The notes below the pieces were generated by a model. The model saw only the letters and a list, made by a program, of their open reading frames with translations, did not search any database and was not told the origin of the DNA. From positions 1-64,000 of the forward strand of contig CAJTSL010000017.1 of the NCBI GenBank assembly GCA_910578845.1: 64,000 bases of DNA. The letters are read 5' to 3'. Positions 23,731-32,751 of this stretch are shown piece after piece. The stretch's first letter is position 1. Each line of letters starts with the position of its first letter. The position numbers were made by a program, and so were the translations under genes. This DNA comes from an uncultured Lachnospiraceae bacterium. GTDB lineage: Bacteria > Bacillota > Clostridia > Lachnospirales > Lachnospiraceae.

Positions 23731-25227
23731 ATGGGCGAAGTGATTTTAACGATGAAAGAGATTGATAAATCTTTTCCTGGCGTACACGCATTAGACCACG
23801 TCAGTTTTGAAGTGAGAAAGGGAGAAGTACATGCGCTGATGGGAGAAAACGGCGCAGGAAAATCCACGTTAATGAAGGTGCTTACGGGCATTTATAAGAA
23901 AGATTCCGGGACAATCAGCTATGAAGGCAAAGAGGTAGAGTTCCATAATACAAGAGAAGCACAGGATGCAGGAATCGTTATCGTGCATCAGGAGCTGAAC
24001 ATGCTGAGGCATCTGACGGTCGCACAGAATATTTTCATCGGCAGGGAGTTCAAAAAAGGATTTGCGATCGACGATAAGAAAATGAATGAAGAGGCAAAGA
24101 AACTGTTTGATAAGCTGCATATTGATATAGATCCTACAGAGACGATGAGCAACCTGACGGTCGGCAAGCAGCAGATGTGTGAAATTGCCAAAGCGATATC
24201 GCATAAAGCGAAAGTGATCATTTTCGACGAGCCATCCGCTGCCCTGACGGAAACGGAAATTGAAGAACTGTTTAAGATCATCAAAGATTTACGCAAGCAG
24301 GAGCTTGGCATTGTCTACATATCGCACCGGATGGATGAGATTAAGGTGATCACGGACAGGGTGACCGTTATGCGTGACGGTACATATGTCGGGACGCTGA
24401 TTACGGAGAAATGTACAAAAGATGACATTATCAACATGATGGTCGGGCGTGTCATCTATGAAGACCCTAAGCAGCATAGCATGGTAGCGCCCGGTGCGCC
24501 GGTCGTCTTGAAAGTAGAGCATCTAAATGCTGGTAAGATGGTACAGGACGTCAGCTTTGAGCTACATAGAGGAGAGATACTCGGATTTTCGGGACTAATG
24601 GGCGCGGGACGTACCGAAACGGCAAGAGCGATTTTCGGGGCAGACCCGATAGAGAGCGGCGATATCTATGTCAATGGCAAGAAAGTCATCATCAATTCAC
24701 CGGAAGATGCAGTGAAATGTGGCATCGGTTATCTTTCAGAAGACAGGAAGCGATATGGCATTGTTGTACAAAAGACAGTCGCAGAGAACTCGACGATGGC
24801 CGCTTTAGAGAAATATATGAAAGGCTTGTTCATTAATAAGAAAGAAGAGAAGAAAGTCACGGAGGAGTACGTGAAATCCCTGGCAACGAAGACACCGAGC
24901 GTAGAACAGCTCGTGGTGAACCTTTCTGGAGGGAACCAGCAGAAAGTAGTTATTGCCAAATGGCTTGTAAGGGACTGTGAGATCCTGATTTTCGATGAGC
25001 CGACCAGAGGCATTGATGTCGGCGCTAAGAACGAGATTTATAAACTGATGAACAAACTTGCGGAGGAAGGGAAATCTATTATCATGATTTCTTCCGAAAT
25101 GACTGAGATATTGAGAATGAGCGACCGTATCGTGGTGATGTGTGAAGGCAAGAAGACCGGCGAGGTCAGCATTGAAGAAGCTTCGCAGGAAGCGATCATG
25201 AATATGGCGACACGAGAGATAGGTTAG
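23731..25227 (+). CDS. Sugar ABC transporter ATP-binding protein (RbsA/MglA family)
   Basis: A 498-residue double ATPase. The first half has Walker A GENGAGKST, signature LTVGKQQMCEIAKAI, Walker B VIIFDEPSAAL. In the second half Walker A is replaced by GLMGAGRTE, as is normal for this family's degenerate second site, followed by LSGGNQQKVVIAKWL and ILIFDEPTRGIDVG. Length matches RbsA/MglA (about 500). It should power uptake with the two flanking permeases. AAGG precedes ATG 23731; the next gene starts 12 bp after its stop. Confidence 0.95.
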   Translation: MGEVILTMKEIDKSFPGVHALDHVSFEVRKGEVHALMGENGAGKSTLMKVLTGIYKKDSGTISYEGKEVEFHNTREAQDAGIVIVHQELNMLRHLTVAQNIFIGREFKKGFAIDDKKMNEEAKKLFDKLHIDIDPTETMSNLTVGKQQMCEIAKAISHKAKVIIFDEPSAALTETEIEELFKIIKDLRKQELGIVYISHRMDEIKVITDRVTVMRDGTYVGTLITEKCTKDDIINMMVGRVIYEDPKQHSMVAPGAPVVLKVEHLNAGKMVQDVSFELHRGEILGFSGLMGAGRTETARAIFGADPIESGDIYVNGKKVIINSPEDAVKCGIGYLSEDRKRYGIVVQKTVAENSTMAALEKYMKGLFINKKEEKKVTEEYVKSLATKTPSVEQLVVNLSGGNQQKVVIAKWLVRDCEILIFDEPTRGIDVGAKNEIYKLMNKLAEEGKSIIMISSEMTEILRMSDRIVVMCEGKKTGEVSIEEASQEAIMNMATREIG

Positions 25228-25239
25228 GGGGAAGAGGAC

Positions 25240-26216
25240 ATGGGCAAAAGTAGTGTATCGAATAAATCATTAGTTTCTAAATTAGGCGGGCAGAAATTCA
25301 TCGTATTGCTTGTGGTGATTGGATTGATCATATTTTTTGGCGCTGTTAGTCCTGATTTTAGGAAATATACGACATTCATGAGCATTTTGGATTATTCCTA
25401 TTATATTGCGCTGATGGCGATTGGCGTCACCTTCCCATTGATTACGGGAGGCGTTGACCTCTCGATCGGCACAGGACTGATCTGTTATTCTTTGACAGGC
25501 GGTTATCTCATCGTACAAAAGGGCTGGCCTGTAGCCGCAGGCATTGCGGTCTCCCTGTTACTTAGCATTTTGATCGGGTTATTGAATGGGACGCTTGTTG
25601 CGGTTATGAACTTGCCTCCGTTCCTTGCGACATTATGTACTTGTATGATCACCCGCGGGCTGGGTTCCATTTTCTCCAAAGGATTCGGTATTTCATGGCC
25701 GACGAGCGGGACGCCAGGAAGCTGGTTCAGGAATATCTTTAAGATTACGGTGAACGGCACGAAGATACCGCTTGGTTTCCTCTGGGTATTGCTTTTGGTA
25801 GTGCTGATGGCGTTTGTTTTGAACCATACGAAGATCGGGCGCTATACCATCGCGATCGGAAGCAACAAAGAAGCGACGATCCTATCAGGGATCAATGTGA
25901 AATTCTATCACATTATGGCATATGTGATTTCCGGCTTTTTCGCGGGGCTTGCGGCGATCGCTTATTCGGCAGTCTTCTCTACCGTCCAGCCAGGCACGGG
26001 GGCAGGATTTGAGCTGGAAGCAATTGGCGGAGCGATAATCGGCGGCGTATCGGCAGCGTAGAAGGCTCTTTGATTGGCGTATTTGTCATCTGTCTTTTAA
26101 AAACGGGGCTGCCATATATCGGCTTGCAGGCAAACTGGCAGCAGATTATCACGGGACTTGTATTAATCGGGGCGGTTCTGATTGATATCATGAAGAAAAA
26201 GAAGCAACTGGCATAA
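25240..26216 (+). pseudogene. Sugar ABC transporter permease 2 (RbsC family), frameshifted
   Basis: An RbsC-type permease paralogous to the first one (IGVTFPLITGGVDLSIGTG, IAIGSNKEATILSGINV). The frame stops with TAG at 26059-26061, right after EAIGGAIIGGVSAA. The next frame continues at once with EGSLIGVFVICLLKTGLPYI and runs to a stop at 26214-26216, giving a normal C terminus. A net change of one base near 26056-26060 explains this. The last two helices and the end of the coupling region are lost unless the shift is a sequencing error or is bypassed. Start ATG 25240 follows GGGGGAAGAGGAC. If real, the importer would depend on permease 1 alone. Confidence 0.85.
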
Positions 26217-26312
26217 ACCGCATGTACCTATATAACGATATGAAACCGTATGCACGGTTACATATAAATAGTATTTTGTAACATCTAAGCAAACTTCAAA
26301 GGAGGATTAAAC

Positions 26313-27497
26313 ATGAAAAAGAAAGTATTAGCAACATTGCTGAGTGCAAGTATGGCTGCGGCCCTTTTAGCAGGGTGTGGTGATTCCGGTTCTTCCAGTG
26401 CATCATCTACGGCGAGCAACACGCCATCGACAGATAACGCGGCAACAACAGATAATGCAGCAACAACGGATAGTGCAGCTACAACAGACAGTGAGGCGAA
26501 AGGCGGCGACTATACTTTTGAGATTATCGTTAAGAGTTACCAGGCATCCTACTGGCAGGCAGCCGTAACAGGCGTGAATCAGAAAGCCGAAGAACTGGGA
26601 GTAAAAGTTAGCTGTACAGGGCCTAACGCAGAGAGCGATATTGCGGATCAGGTCAATATGTTAAACAATGCGATCAACAATGCGCCGGACGGCATCGGCC
26701 TTGCAGCATGTGACCAGGAATCCTGTCTGGATGCTTTACAGCTTGCTATGGATAAAGGTATTCCGGTAGTATGTTTTGACTCAGGCATCCCGAAAGCGCC
26801 GGAAGGATCCGTATACGCGACTGTTGCAACCGATAACTATGCGGCAGGCGCAACGGCGGCATCCAATCTGTTCCCTGCACTACAGGATAAGATTAACAGC
26901 GCAACGGCTCCTGTCAGGATCGGTGAAGTAAACCAGGAAGCGACATCGGAATCTATCACAAGCCGTGGCCTTGGTTTCATTGACAAGTTCTGTGAACTGG
27001 CACAAGCAGCGGGCAAGAGCGTGGCTGTTATCGGGAATGAATACTATGTCAATAACTGTAAGGATAAAGGAGATGAAGCAACTGCAGATATTATCATTGA
27101 AGTAGCAGTGCCTGCGCAGACGACTGTTGAATTGTGTGCAACAGAAGCATCCGTTATCCTGAACAAAGCAGATACCATTGGTATGTTCGGTTCTAACCAG
27201 GTTGCGGCAGAAGGCATCCTGACAGCAAATGAGAACCTTGACGTATTAGGCACAGACCCGTCAACTTCTATTCTGGCAGCAGGCTTTGATGCTGGCTCCG
27301 TTATCAAAGGTGCGATTACAAGTGGCAAGATGTTCGGTGCAGTGACACAGTCTCCGTTAGCAATGGGACAGACGACGATAGAGATTCTTACTAAGATCGC
27401 GAACGGAGAATCCGTATCTGATGTTCCGACACAGGGATACTGGTATGATTCCACGAATATGAATGATGCGTCTATCGCTCCTAACCTGTATGATTAA
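26313..27497 (+). CDS. Sugar ABC transporter substrate-binding lipoprotein
   Basis: A 394-residue secreted lipoprotein. Signal peptide KKKVLATLLSASMAAALLAG with lipobox LAGC, then a Ser/Thr/Ala linker with several NAATTD-type repeats (about residues 24-65), then a type-I sugar-binding fold (FEIIVKSYQASYWQAAVTGV, DGIGLAACDQESCLDAL, GIPVVCFDSGIP). It captures sugar, probably L-fucose, outside the cell and delivers it to the importer. AAAGGAGG precedes the ATG by 7 nt. A terminator-like hairpin follows, so the genes downstream may be transcribed less. Confidence 0.93.
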   Translation: MKKKVLATLLSASMAAALLAGCGDSGSSSASSTASNTPSTDNAATTDNAATTDSAATTDSEAKGGDYTFEIIVKSYQASYWQAAVTGVNQKAEELGVKVSCTGPNAESDIADQVNMLNNAINNAPDGIGLAACDQESCLDALQLAMDKGIPVVCFDSGIPKAPEGSVYATVATDNYAAGATAASNLFPALQDKINSATAPVRIGEVNQEATSESITSRGLGFIDKFCELAQAAGKSVAVIGNEYYVNNCKDKGDEATADIIIEVAVPAQTTVELCATEASVILNKADTIGMFGSNQVAAEGILTANENLDVLGTDPSTSILAAGFDAGSVIKGAITSGKMFGAVTQSPLAMGQTTIEILTKIANGESVSDVPTQGYWYDSTNMNDASIAPNLYD

Positions 27498-27548
27498 TCG
27501 CCATTTCGTTATGCGGGAGTAGTTTGTAAATAAATAAGACGTTTGAAC

Positions 27549-27582
27549 AAAGGGGGCGGGGATAATATCCCTGTCCCTTTTT
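27549..27582 (+). terminator. Hairpin terminator after the binding-protein gene
   Basis: A 15-bp stem with several G-U pairs, 27549-27563 with 27567-27581, loop AAT, closing in CCCTTTTT. Likely a partial terminator that keeps binding protein in excess over the catabolic genes. Confidence 0.65.
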
Positions 27583-27643
27583 GCCCCAATAGCGCCGGTA
27601 GAGCGGTTATCTTTGGGGCAGGATGACAAAAGGAGGATGAGAA

Positions 27644-28084
27644 ATGTTAAAAGGTATTCCGAAAATCCTTTCCCCGGAATTATTAAAGGTTCTGGGTGAA
27701 ATGGGACACAGTGACAGGCTGGTTATTTCCGATGGGAATTTCCCGTCGGAATCTATGGGCAAAGACGCAATCGTGATCCGTTGCGACGGTCATGGCGTGC
27801 CAGAGCTTCTAGATGCGATTCTACAGTTATTCCCTTTAGACACTTATGTGGAGCATCCGGTCAGCCTGATGGAAGTCATGCCGGGGGACAAAGTGGAGAC
27901 GCCAATTTGGGACACATACAAGGAAATCGTTGGTAAGCATGACGAGCGTGGAGATGCGGCAATTGGCAATATCGAACGTTTTGCTTTTTATGAGGAGGCC
28001 AAAAAAGCGTATGCCATCATTGCAACAGGAGAGTCGGCGCTCTATGCCAATGTAATGTTACAAAAAGGTGTGGTAACGGATTGA
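27644..28084 (+). CDS. fucU: L-fucose mutarotase (RbsD/FucU family)
   Basis: A 146-residue enzyme that interconverts the anomers of L-fucose so the isomerase receives its preferred form. LSPELLKVLGEMGHSDRLVI with the catalytic-region His, then SDGNFPSES, and the C-terminal FYEEAKKAYAIIATGESALY are FucU hallmarks. Length normal (about 140). AAAGGAGGATGAGAA precedes the ATG. It lies between importer and kinase, consistent with the pathway. Confidence 0.94.
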   Translation: MLKGIPKILSPELLKVLGEMGHSDRLVISDGNFPSESMGKDAIVIRCDGHGVPELLDAILQLFPLDTYVEHPVSLMEVMPGDKVETPIWDTYKEIVGKHDERGDAAIGNIERFAFYEEAKKAYAIIATGESALYANVMLQKGVVTD

Positions 28085-28119
28085 CCCTGGTTGCCAAACC
28101 ATGTAAAATGAAAAAAGAA

Positions 28120-28160
28120 GTTCCCACAAGGCGTTGCACTGCGGATGCAACGCCGGGAAC
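28120..28160 (+). repeat. Intergenic hairpin between fucU and the next gene
   Basis: Arms GTTCCC + GGCGTTGCA (28120-28138) pair with TGCAACGCC + GGGAAC (28146-28160), with an unpaired ACAA bulge. It is not followed by a T run, so it is more likely an mRNA stability or processing structure than a terminator. Confidence 0.55.
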
Positions 28161-28252
28161 GGTTTTACGGACAATAGGAAAGCTGCGCCTGGCTGGCATG
28201 ACGCATTGGTTATGGCAAAGGCATAGCTGTCAGTATGACAGGAGGGTGGTGC

Positions 28253-28690
28253 ATGCTGGAAAATGTAGAAAGCATATTTGACGGTATGTCGGATATGATG
28301 AAGAAGTTAAAGAAAGCGTCCTATGAGAAAAACATGAAAGACTTTCGTGAGAAAAACGGGCATTTTTTCGAGGAGATGGCGTCCTATGTAGAAGGCGCAC
28401 AAGATAAAGAAGCGGCAGCTAAAGAAGTGGCGCATGTTTTCACGGATGCGGTCAAAGAGGAATTTTCCGTGAAAGGCAAGATCAAGTCTCGGACACAGGC
28501 GGATCTGAATTTTTTCATGATCTATTATGTGTTTCCGGCGATCCTGATGACGCAGAGCGAGGAAAAGGATTTGATTGCCGGGAATATCCGGGATGAATGG
28601 GCAGTGAAATTTAGGGACAGTAAAATCCAGTATGCTGATTATGACAGGATATACGGAGCATTCCGTGAGAAAATATTCGGATTGTTCTAA
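28253..28690 (+). CDS. Hypothetical protein in the fucose operon
   Basis: A 145-residue soluble protein I do not recognise. The N-terminal third is Lys/Met-rich and likely helical (DGMSDMMKKLKKASYEKNMK). The middle has FFEEMASYVEGAQDKEAAAK, and the C-terminal part is aromatic (ADLNFFMIYYVFPAILM, YDRIYGAFREKIFGLF). No signal peptide or metal motif. The start is ATG 28253 after CAGGAGGGTGG; an in-frame ATG 18 nt earlier overlaps that site. Position between mutarotase and kinase suggests a role tied to fucose use, but nothing in the sequence says what. Confidence 0.75.
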   Translation: MLENVESIFDGMSDMMKKLKKASYEKNMKDFREKNGHFFEEMASYVEGAQDKEAAAKEVAHVFTDAVKEEFSVKGKIKSRTQADLNFFMIYYVFPAILMTQSEEKDLIAGNIRDEWAVKFRDSKIQYADYDRIYGAFREKIFGLF

Positions 28691-28751
28691 AATATGCATT
28701 ATATGTTATGGCGTATGGGGTTGTTGATAGAGAAAGGAGAACGACATAGGA

Positions 28752-30155
28752 ATGGGAAAGTATTTTCTGGCAATTGATATTGGGGCATCGAGCGGGAGGC
28801 ATATTTTAGGGAGCCTGGAAAATGGGAAAATCGTGCTGGAAGAAGTGCATCGCTTCTGGAACGGCATGGACGATATAGACGGGACTCTCTGCTGGGATGT
28901 GGAGAGGTTGTTCCGGGAGATTATCGAAGGCATGAGAAAATGCCGCGAGATCGGCAAAATCCCGGAAAGCGTAGGCATTGATACCTGGGGCGTGGATTAT
29001 GTACTGTTAGATCAGGAGGATAATATGATCGGGCAGGCGATCGGCTACAGAGACCATCGGACGGACGGCATGGACGAGGAAGTCTATAAGATTATAAAAG
29101 AAGATGACCTATATGCGCGGACCGGGATCCAGAAAGCTATTTTTAATACCATTTATCAGTTGATGGCGGTTAAGAAAAAGGATCCCGCTTGCTTGGAGAA
29201 AGCTGCGGCCATGCTGATGATACCTGATTATTTCCACTATAAGCTCTGCGGCAATAAAGTGCAGGAGTATTCGGAAGCGACGACCGGACAGCTTGTCAAT
29301 CCCGGGACGAAAGACTGGGATTATGAACTGATTGAAATGCTCGGCTTCCCGAAAGACATGTTCCTCAAAATGCATATGCCGGGAACCGCAATCGGCACGT
29401 TGACCGACGAAGTCAAAAATATGGTTGGATATGACTGCCAGGTAGTCTTGCCGCCTACGCATGATACGGCGTCCGCAGTTATGGCAGTCCCTTCTAATGA
29501 TAAGAATGTATGCTATATCAGCTCCGGCACATGGTCTTTGATGGGCGTGGAAATGGAAGAGGCAAACTGTTCCATGCAGAGCAAAGAAGCGAACTTCACG
29601 AATGAGGGCGGCTATGACGGTAAGATTACATACCTTGCGAACATTATGGGATTATGGATGATCCAGTCCGTGCGTAATAAATTGGCGCCGGATATGTCTT
29701 ATGGGGAATTATGCGATCAGGCTTCCAAGGAGGAGATCGCCTCTTTGGTAAATTGTCAGGACGAGCGTTTCTTATCCCCTGACGATATGGTCTGCGCTAT
29801 CCAAGAATATTGCAAAGAGACTTCCCAACAGGTACCGGAGACATTGCCGGAATTAGCGTCGGTCATCTATAACAGCCTTGCCAAATGCTATGCAGAGAAA
29901 TTGCAGGAAATCGAGAAAATAACCGGAGTCAAATATGACAGGATCCATATTATCGGTGGCGGCTCAAACGCTGTATATCTCAATGAGCTAACGGCCAAAT
30001 ATACGGGAGTCCCGGTTTATGCAGGGCCGGGAGAAGCAACGGCGATTGGCAACGTCTTAACACAGATGATCCAAAGCGGGGAATTTACAGACTTGGCACA
30101 GGCAAGAGAGTGTGTGGCAAAGTCCTTTGCGATCCGGGTTTATGAAGGCAGATAG
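28752..30155 (+). CDS. FGGY carbohydrate kinase, RhaB-like; probable L-fuculokinase
   Basis: A 467-residue sugar kinase. Phosphate-1 motif AIDIGASSGRHILG, substrate region VGIDTWGVDYVLLDQ, and the ATP-binding adenosine motif RIHIIGGGSNAVYLNEL near the C terminus. By sequence feel it resembles rhamnulokinase RhaB more than E. coli FucK, but its neighbours (FucI, FucU, FucA, microcompartment) argue that it makes L-fuculose-1-phosphate. It may serve rhamnulose too, as rhamnose also feeds such compartments. Start ATG 28752 follows AAAGGAG at a somewhat long distance. It is followed by an inverted repeat and an R1 repeat. Confidence 0.88.
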   Translation: MGKYFLAIDIGASSGRHILGSLENGKIVLEEVHRFWNGMDDIDGTLCWDVERLFREIIEGMRKCREIGKIPESVGIDTWGVDYVLLDQEDNMIGQAIGYRDHRTDGMDEEVYKIIKEDDLYARTGIQKAIFNTIYQLMAVKKKDPACLEKAAAMLMIPDYFHYKLCGNKVQEYSEATTGQLVNPGTKDWDYELIEMLGFPKDMFLKMHMPGTAIGTLTDEVKNMVGYDCQVVLPPTHDTASAVMAVPSNDKNVCYISSGTWSLMGVEMEEANCSMQSKEANFTNEGGYDGKITYLANIMGLWMIQSVRNKLAPDMSYGELCDQASKEEIASLVNCQDERFLSPDDMVCAIQEYCKETSQQVPETLPELASVIYNSLAKCYAEKLQEIEKITGVKYDRIHIIGGGSNAVYLNELTAKYTGVPVYAGPGEATAIGNVLTQMIQSGEFTDLAQARECVAKSFAIRVYEGR

Positions 30156-30240
30156 ATTGAAAAATCATGCTGAAGCACTGATTTTTCAATCGGCAATTTG
30201 TGTCTGTAATCCAAAGTCCGCAAGCTGAGAGAAAGGCATG
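30155..30240 (+). repeat. Hairpin plus R1 repeat ending at the parA start codon
   Basis: Perfect 13-bp arms GATTGAAAAATCA/TGATTTTTCAATC (30155-30167 with 30179-30191), then a shortened R1 copy ending CCGCAAGCTGAGAGAAAGGC immediately before ATG 30238. The repeat supplies the GAGAAAGG ribosome site. Confidence 0.7.
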
Positions 30241-31050
30241 GTTATTGATGTGAAAGAGAAGAAACGGGATACTGTCACGATATGTTTCGCAAATAATAAG
30301 GGGGGCAGCGGGAAGTCAACCTGTTGCGCGAATATTGGCTATGAGCTCTCGGCAGCGGGGAAGAGAACCCTGCTGATCGACGGGGACATGCAGCTTAATT
30401 TGTCGCTGTCTTTCTTTGATGAAGATAAGGTATTGGATCTGGCACAGAGCGGGGAAAACCTCTATCATGCCATTTGCCAGAAGAAAGATGTCAGGAGCTA
30501 CATCATCCCAACAGAATATGAGAATCTGGATCTGCTGCCGTCTTCTACATTAATGAGCCAGGTAGAGTATGAGCTTTTCACCATGATGCAGCGGGAATAC
30601 ATTTTAAAGAAGTGTTTGCAGGGAGTCAGAGAAGAGGGGTGTTATGACTATATCTTAATTGATTCCCCGCCGACGCTCGGGACATGGGTCATCAATATAC
30701 TCTGCGCTTCGGATTATGTCATTGTGCCGGTGGAGGCATCGCCGTGGGGATTCTTTGGCCTTGCCAATATGTTTGATTTCCTCAATCATATGACGGAAGT
30801 GACGGATGCCCGGATTATGGGCGTGCTGATTACGAAAGTGGATGAGCGGAAAAACTATTACAGACAGGCAAAGGAGATCCTGGAAGAGTATCAGGAAATC
30901 CATGTATTTGATTCTTTCATTCATGTAGATTCTGCCATTGAGTGGGCACAGGATGCGTCTAAACCGGTGGCGGCCTATAAGAAAACAACGCGAAGTGCGA
31001 CAGAATTTAAAAAAATGACAGAGGAGGTCATGCGATATGGCAGTAGGTAA
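30238..31050 (+). CDS. ParA/MinD-type ATPase, candidate microcompartment-positioning protein (McdA-like)
   Basis: A 270-residue Walker-type ATPase. The deviant Walker A is KGGSGKST (about residues 21-28) with the signature Lys; A' and B motifs are LLIDGDMQLNLS and YILIDSPPTLG. The C-terminal KVDERKNYYRQAKEIL is typical of chromosomal ParA relatives. No parB or parS-like site is nearby; instead it overlaps by 14 bp a small basic protein gene and lies beside the microcompartment operon. That matches the McdA/McdB arrangement that spaces carboxysomes over the nucleoid. The role is inferred from context. Start at ATG 30238, in the R1 repeat. Confidence 0.85.
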   Translation: MVIDVKEKKRDTVTICFANNKGGSGKSTCCANIGYELSAAGKRTLLIDGDMQLNLSLSFFDEDKVLDLAQSGENLYHAICQKKDVRSYIIPTEYENLDLLPSSTLMSQVEYELFTMMQREYILKKCLQGVREEGCYDYILIDSPPTLGTWVINILCASDYVIVPVEASPWGFFGLANMFDFLNHMTEVTDARIMGVLITKVDERKNYYRQAKEILEEYQEIHVFDSFIHVDSAIEWAQDASKPVAAYKKTTRSATEFKKMTEEVMRYGSR

Positions 31051-31321
31051 GGGAAGTATGGCAAGAGCAGCTAAGGCAGCGGAGGAATCGGCGGATAAGG
31101 CGCCTGCGAAGAACAGGACGAAAAAATCAGCCGCAAAGGCAACGGGCCCTACAGAGAAGAAAACAGCGAAAACAGTTGTGACGGCGGAGACGGTTGCAGC
31201 GCCGTCGGAAGAAGTGTTACGGCAGATCATTTATCAAAGGAGCGATGGCATATTAGAGCGTGACGCGAAACCAAATGAGAGTTTTGGCTTAGGGGATGCC
31301 ATGCCGGTATACTATTTTTAA
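31037..31321 (+). CDS. Small Ala/Lys-rich partner of ParA (McdB-like candidate)
   Basis: A 94-residue protein. Residues 1-50 are low-complexity and very basic (MARAAKAAEESADKAPAKNR, KKSAAKATGPTEKKTAK), probably disordered. The C-terminal 40 residues are different: EEVLRQIIYQRSDGILERDA and then SFGLGDAMPVYYF with a conserved-looking aromatic end. Start ATG 31037 follows GAGGAGGTC and overlaps the ParA gene, so the two are translated together. The disordered N terminus plus a short structured tail is what McdB-type adaptors look like. Its partner on the shell is not evident. No family is recognised with certainty. Confidence 0.75.
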   Translation: MAVGKGSMARAAKAAEESADKAPAKNRTKKSAAKATGPTEKKTAKTVVTAETVAAPSEEVLRQIIYQRSDGILERDAKPNESFGLGDAMPVYYF

Positions 31322-31356
31322 ATTAATTTCAAGACAATCATTTGAAGATAACGATT

Positions 31357-32079
31357 TCATGACAAGATCCGGTGCAGCAGCGTTATATCGCTGTTGATGA
31401 TTAACTGTGCCGGGAAGCCACATTTCTTCAGCAATGGAAAAATATAGCGCATATCCCCAATATGCTCTTTTCCATGGCTGTCGCTAGAGAGCAGGACGGG
31501 GAGGCGCATTTTCTTACAAAGGGAAAGGATCTGCAAACAATTCTGATATCCGTCCGTCCGATAAGCATCCGGCATTAAGGATGCATTATTGATCTCCGGG
31601 TATACATGATATTGCTGGCATGCCGACAGCAGCCGTTCGAAATCGACAGCAAATCTCCCGTCGTCAGGATGTCCCAGAAAACGGACACCGGGATGCTTCA
31701 TCGCTTTGATATAAGCTGAAGTATTGGAGGAAGCGTCGCCAGATTGAAAAACCGGACGGTGCATACTGATGAAGGCATAATCCAAAGATGCCAGCAACGT
31801 GTCCTCTAAATCGACATCCCCGTTTTCGTTTATAATGTTTAGTTCTACGCCATATAATAAATCCACGCCGAACCGTTTCCTGTCTGCCAGCAGAAGATTG
31901 CGGAAGTAGGAAGTTCCCGCGCTCCCTGGCGTAGCAGGAGCATGGTCGGAAATGCCAAGGATCTTAAGGGAGTTTGCCGCTGCCATGCGCGCCATGTCCG
32001 TAATCGTATCGTGATTTGCGTGGCCGCTGGCGAGAGAGTGGGTGTGGATGTCGAGTAAAATAGGGATATCGCTGTGCAT
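31357..32079 (-). CDS. PHP-domain phosphoesterase (YcdX-like)
   Basis: A 240-residue metal-dependent phosphatase. ILLDIHTHSLASGHANHDTI gives the first metal-binding HxH and the typical H-x-N-H-D of YcdX-like proteins. ISDHAPATPGS, YGVELNIIN, HPDD and SSDSHGKEHIGDM supply the remaining metal ligands of the PHP barrel. Members hydrolyse small phosphate esters. It is antiparallel to the fucose genes and separates them from the microcompartment promoter. Start ATG 32079 follows AAAGGAGCCTCC. Link to the surrounding pathway is not evident. Confidence 0.9.
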   Translation of the reverse strand: MHSDIPILLDIHTHSLASGHANHDTITDMARMAAANSLKILGISDHAPATPGSAGTSYFRNLLLADRKRFGVDLLYGVELNIINENGDVDLEDTLLASLDYAFISMHRPVFQSGDASSNTSAYIKAMKHPGVRFLGHPDDGRFAVDFERLLSACQQYHVYPEINNASLMPDAYRTDGYQNCLQILSLCKKMRLPVLLSSDSHGKEHIGDMRYIFPLLKKCGFPAQLIINSDITLLHRILS

Positions 32080-32286
32080 GGAGGCTCCTTTCTGCTCATT
32101 AAGCTTCCTTTATTATGCCTATTATGCCATATCTCATCTGAAAAAACAACAGCAATCCCACATAAATCCAATACAATCCCAACAAAAACCAAATAAATAA
32201 CAGTGATATACGATCAATATAAGAAAAAAATGCAAGGATTGACTTGGAAACAGTCAAAAACAAAACAAAGAAAATGTTGTTTTGTG
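32080..32286. other. Intergenic region, no gene seen
   Basis: Divergent spacer between the PHP gene and the microcompartment promoter. It is A/C-rich on the plus strand around 32140-32210 with loosely repeated AATCCCA/ACAA words. No ORF or structured RNA was recognised. Confidence 0.5.
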
Positions 32287-32315
32287 TTGACTTTGAAGGC
32301 GTAATATCCTATAAT
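32287..32315 (+). promoter_or_regulatory. Promoter of the microcompartment operon
   Basis: -35 TTGACT (32287-32292), 17-bp spacer, -10 TATAAT (32310-32315). It starts a run of sixteen same-strand genes to 46278. No clear palindromic operator was seen here. Confidence 0.75.
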
Positions 32316-32397
32316 AAGAACATACAGACAATAAGGCGATCTATACATGAAAATTCTGATAAATTCGTAGCATGGGAAGGGAGCAAAACCGTTAATT

Positions 32398-32751
32398 ATG
32401 GAAGAGAAACAAAGGATCATACAGGAACTGGTCCCGGGCAGACAGATTACCCTTGCACATATCATTGCTAATCCGGACAACATATTATATGAAAAACTTG
32501 GTCTAAACCCTGCGGTAGAGTATGACAAGTCCGCAATCGGTGTTTTGACGATCAGTCCCGCGGAGACGGCGATCATCATTGCGGATATAGCCATGAAAGC
32601 TTCGGGCGTTGACCTTGGCTTTGTGGACAGGTTTTCCGGTTCGGTCATCGTTACGGGGACGGTTTCGCAGGTGGAAGCCGCGCTTGAGGCAATCCTGCAT
32701 TATACAGAAGAGACGCTTGGCTATACCGTCTGCAAGATTACAAGGACATGA
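32398..32751 (+). CDS. pduU: Microcompartment shell protein, PduU/EutS type
   Basis: A 117-residue circularly permuted BMC-domain protein that forms hexagonal shell tiles. PGRQITLAHIIANPD is the N-terminal beta-barrel region unique to PduU/EutS, and AIGVLTISPAETAIIIADIA, then VDLGFVDRFSGSVIVTG, give the permuted BMC core. Length matches EutS (about 111-116). First gene after the promoter; its TGA overlaps the ATG of the GTPase gene (ATGA), so the pair is coupled. The start ATG has a weak upstream site. Confidence 0.93.
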   Translation: MEEKQRIIQELVPGRQITLAHIIANPDNILYEKLGLNPAVEYDKSAIGVLTISPAETAIIIADIAMKASGVDLGFVDRFSGSVIVTGTVSQVEAALEAILHYTEETLGYTVCKITRT

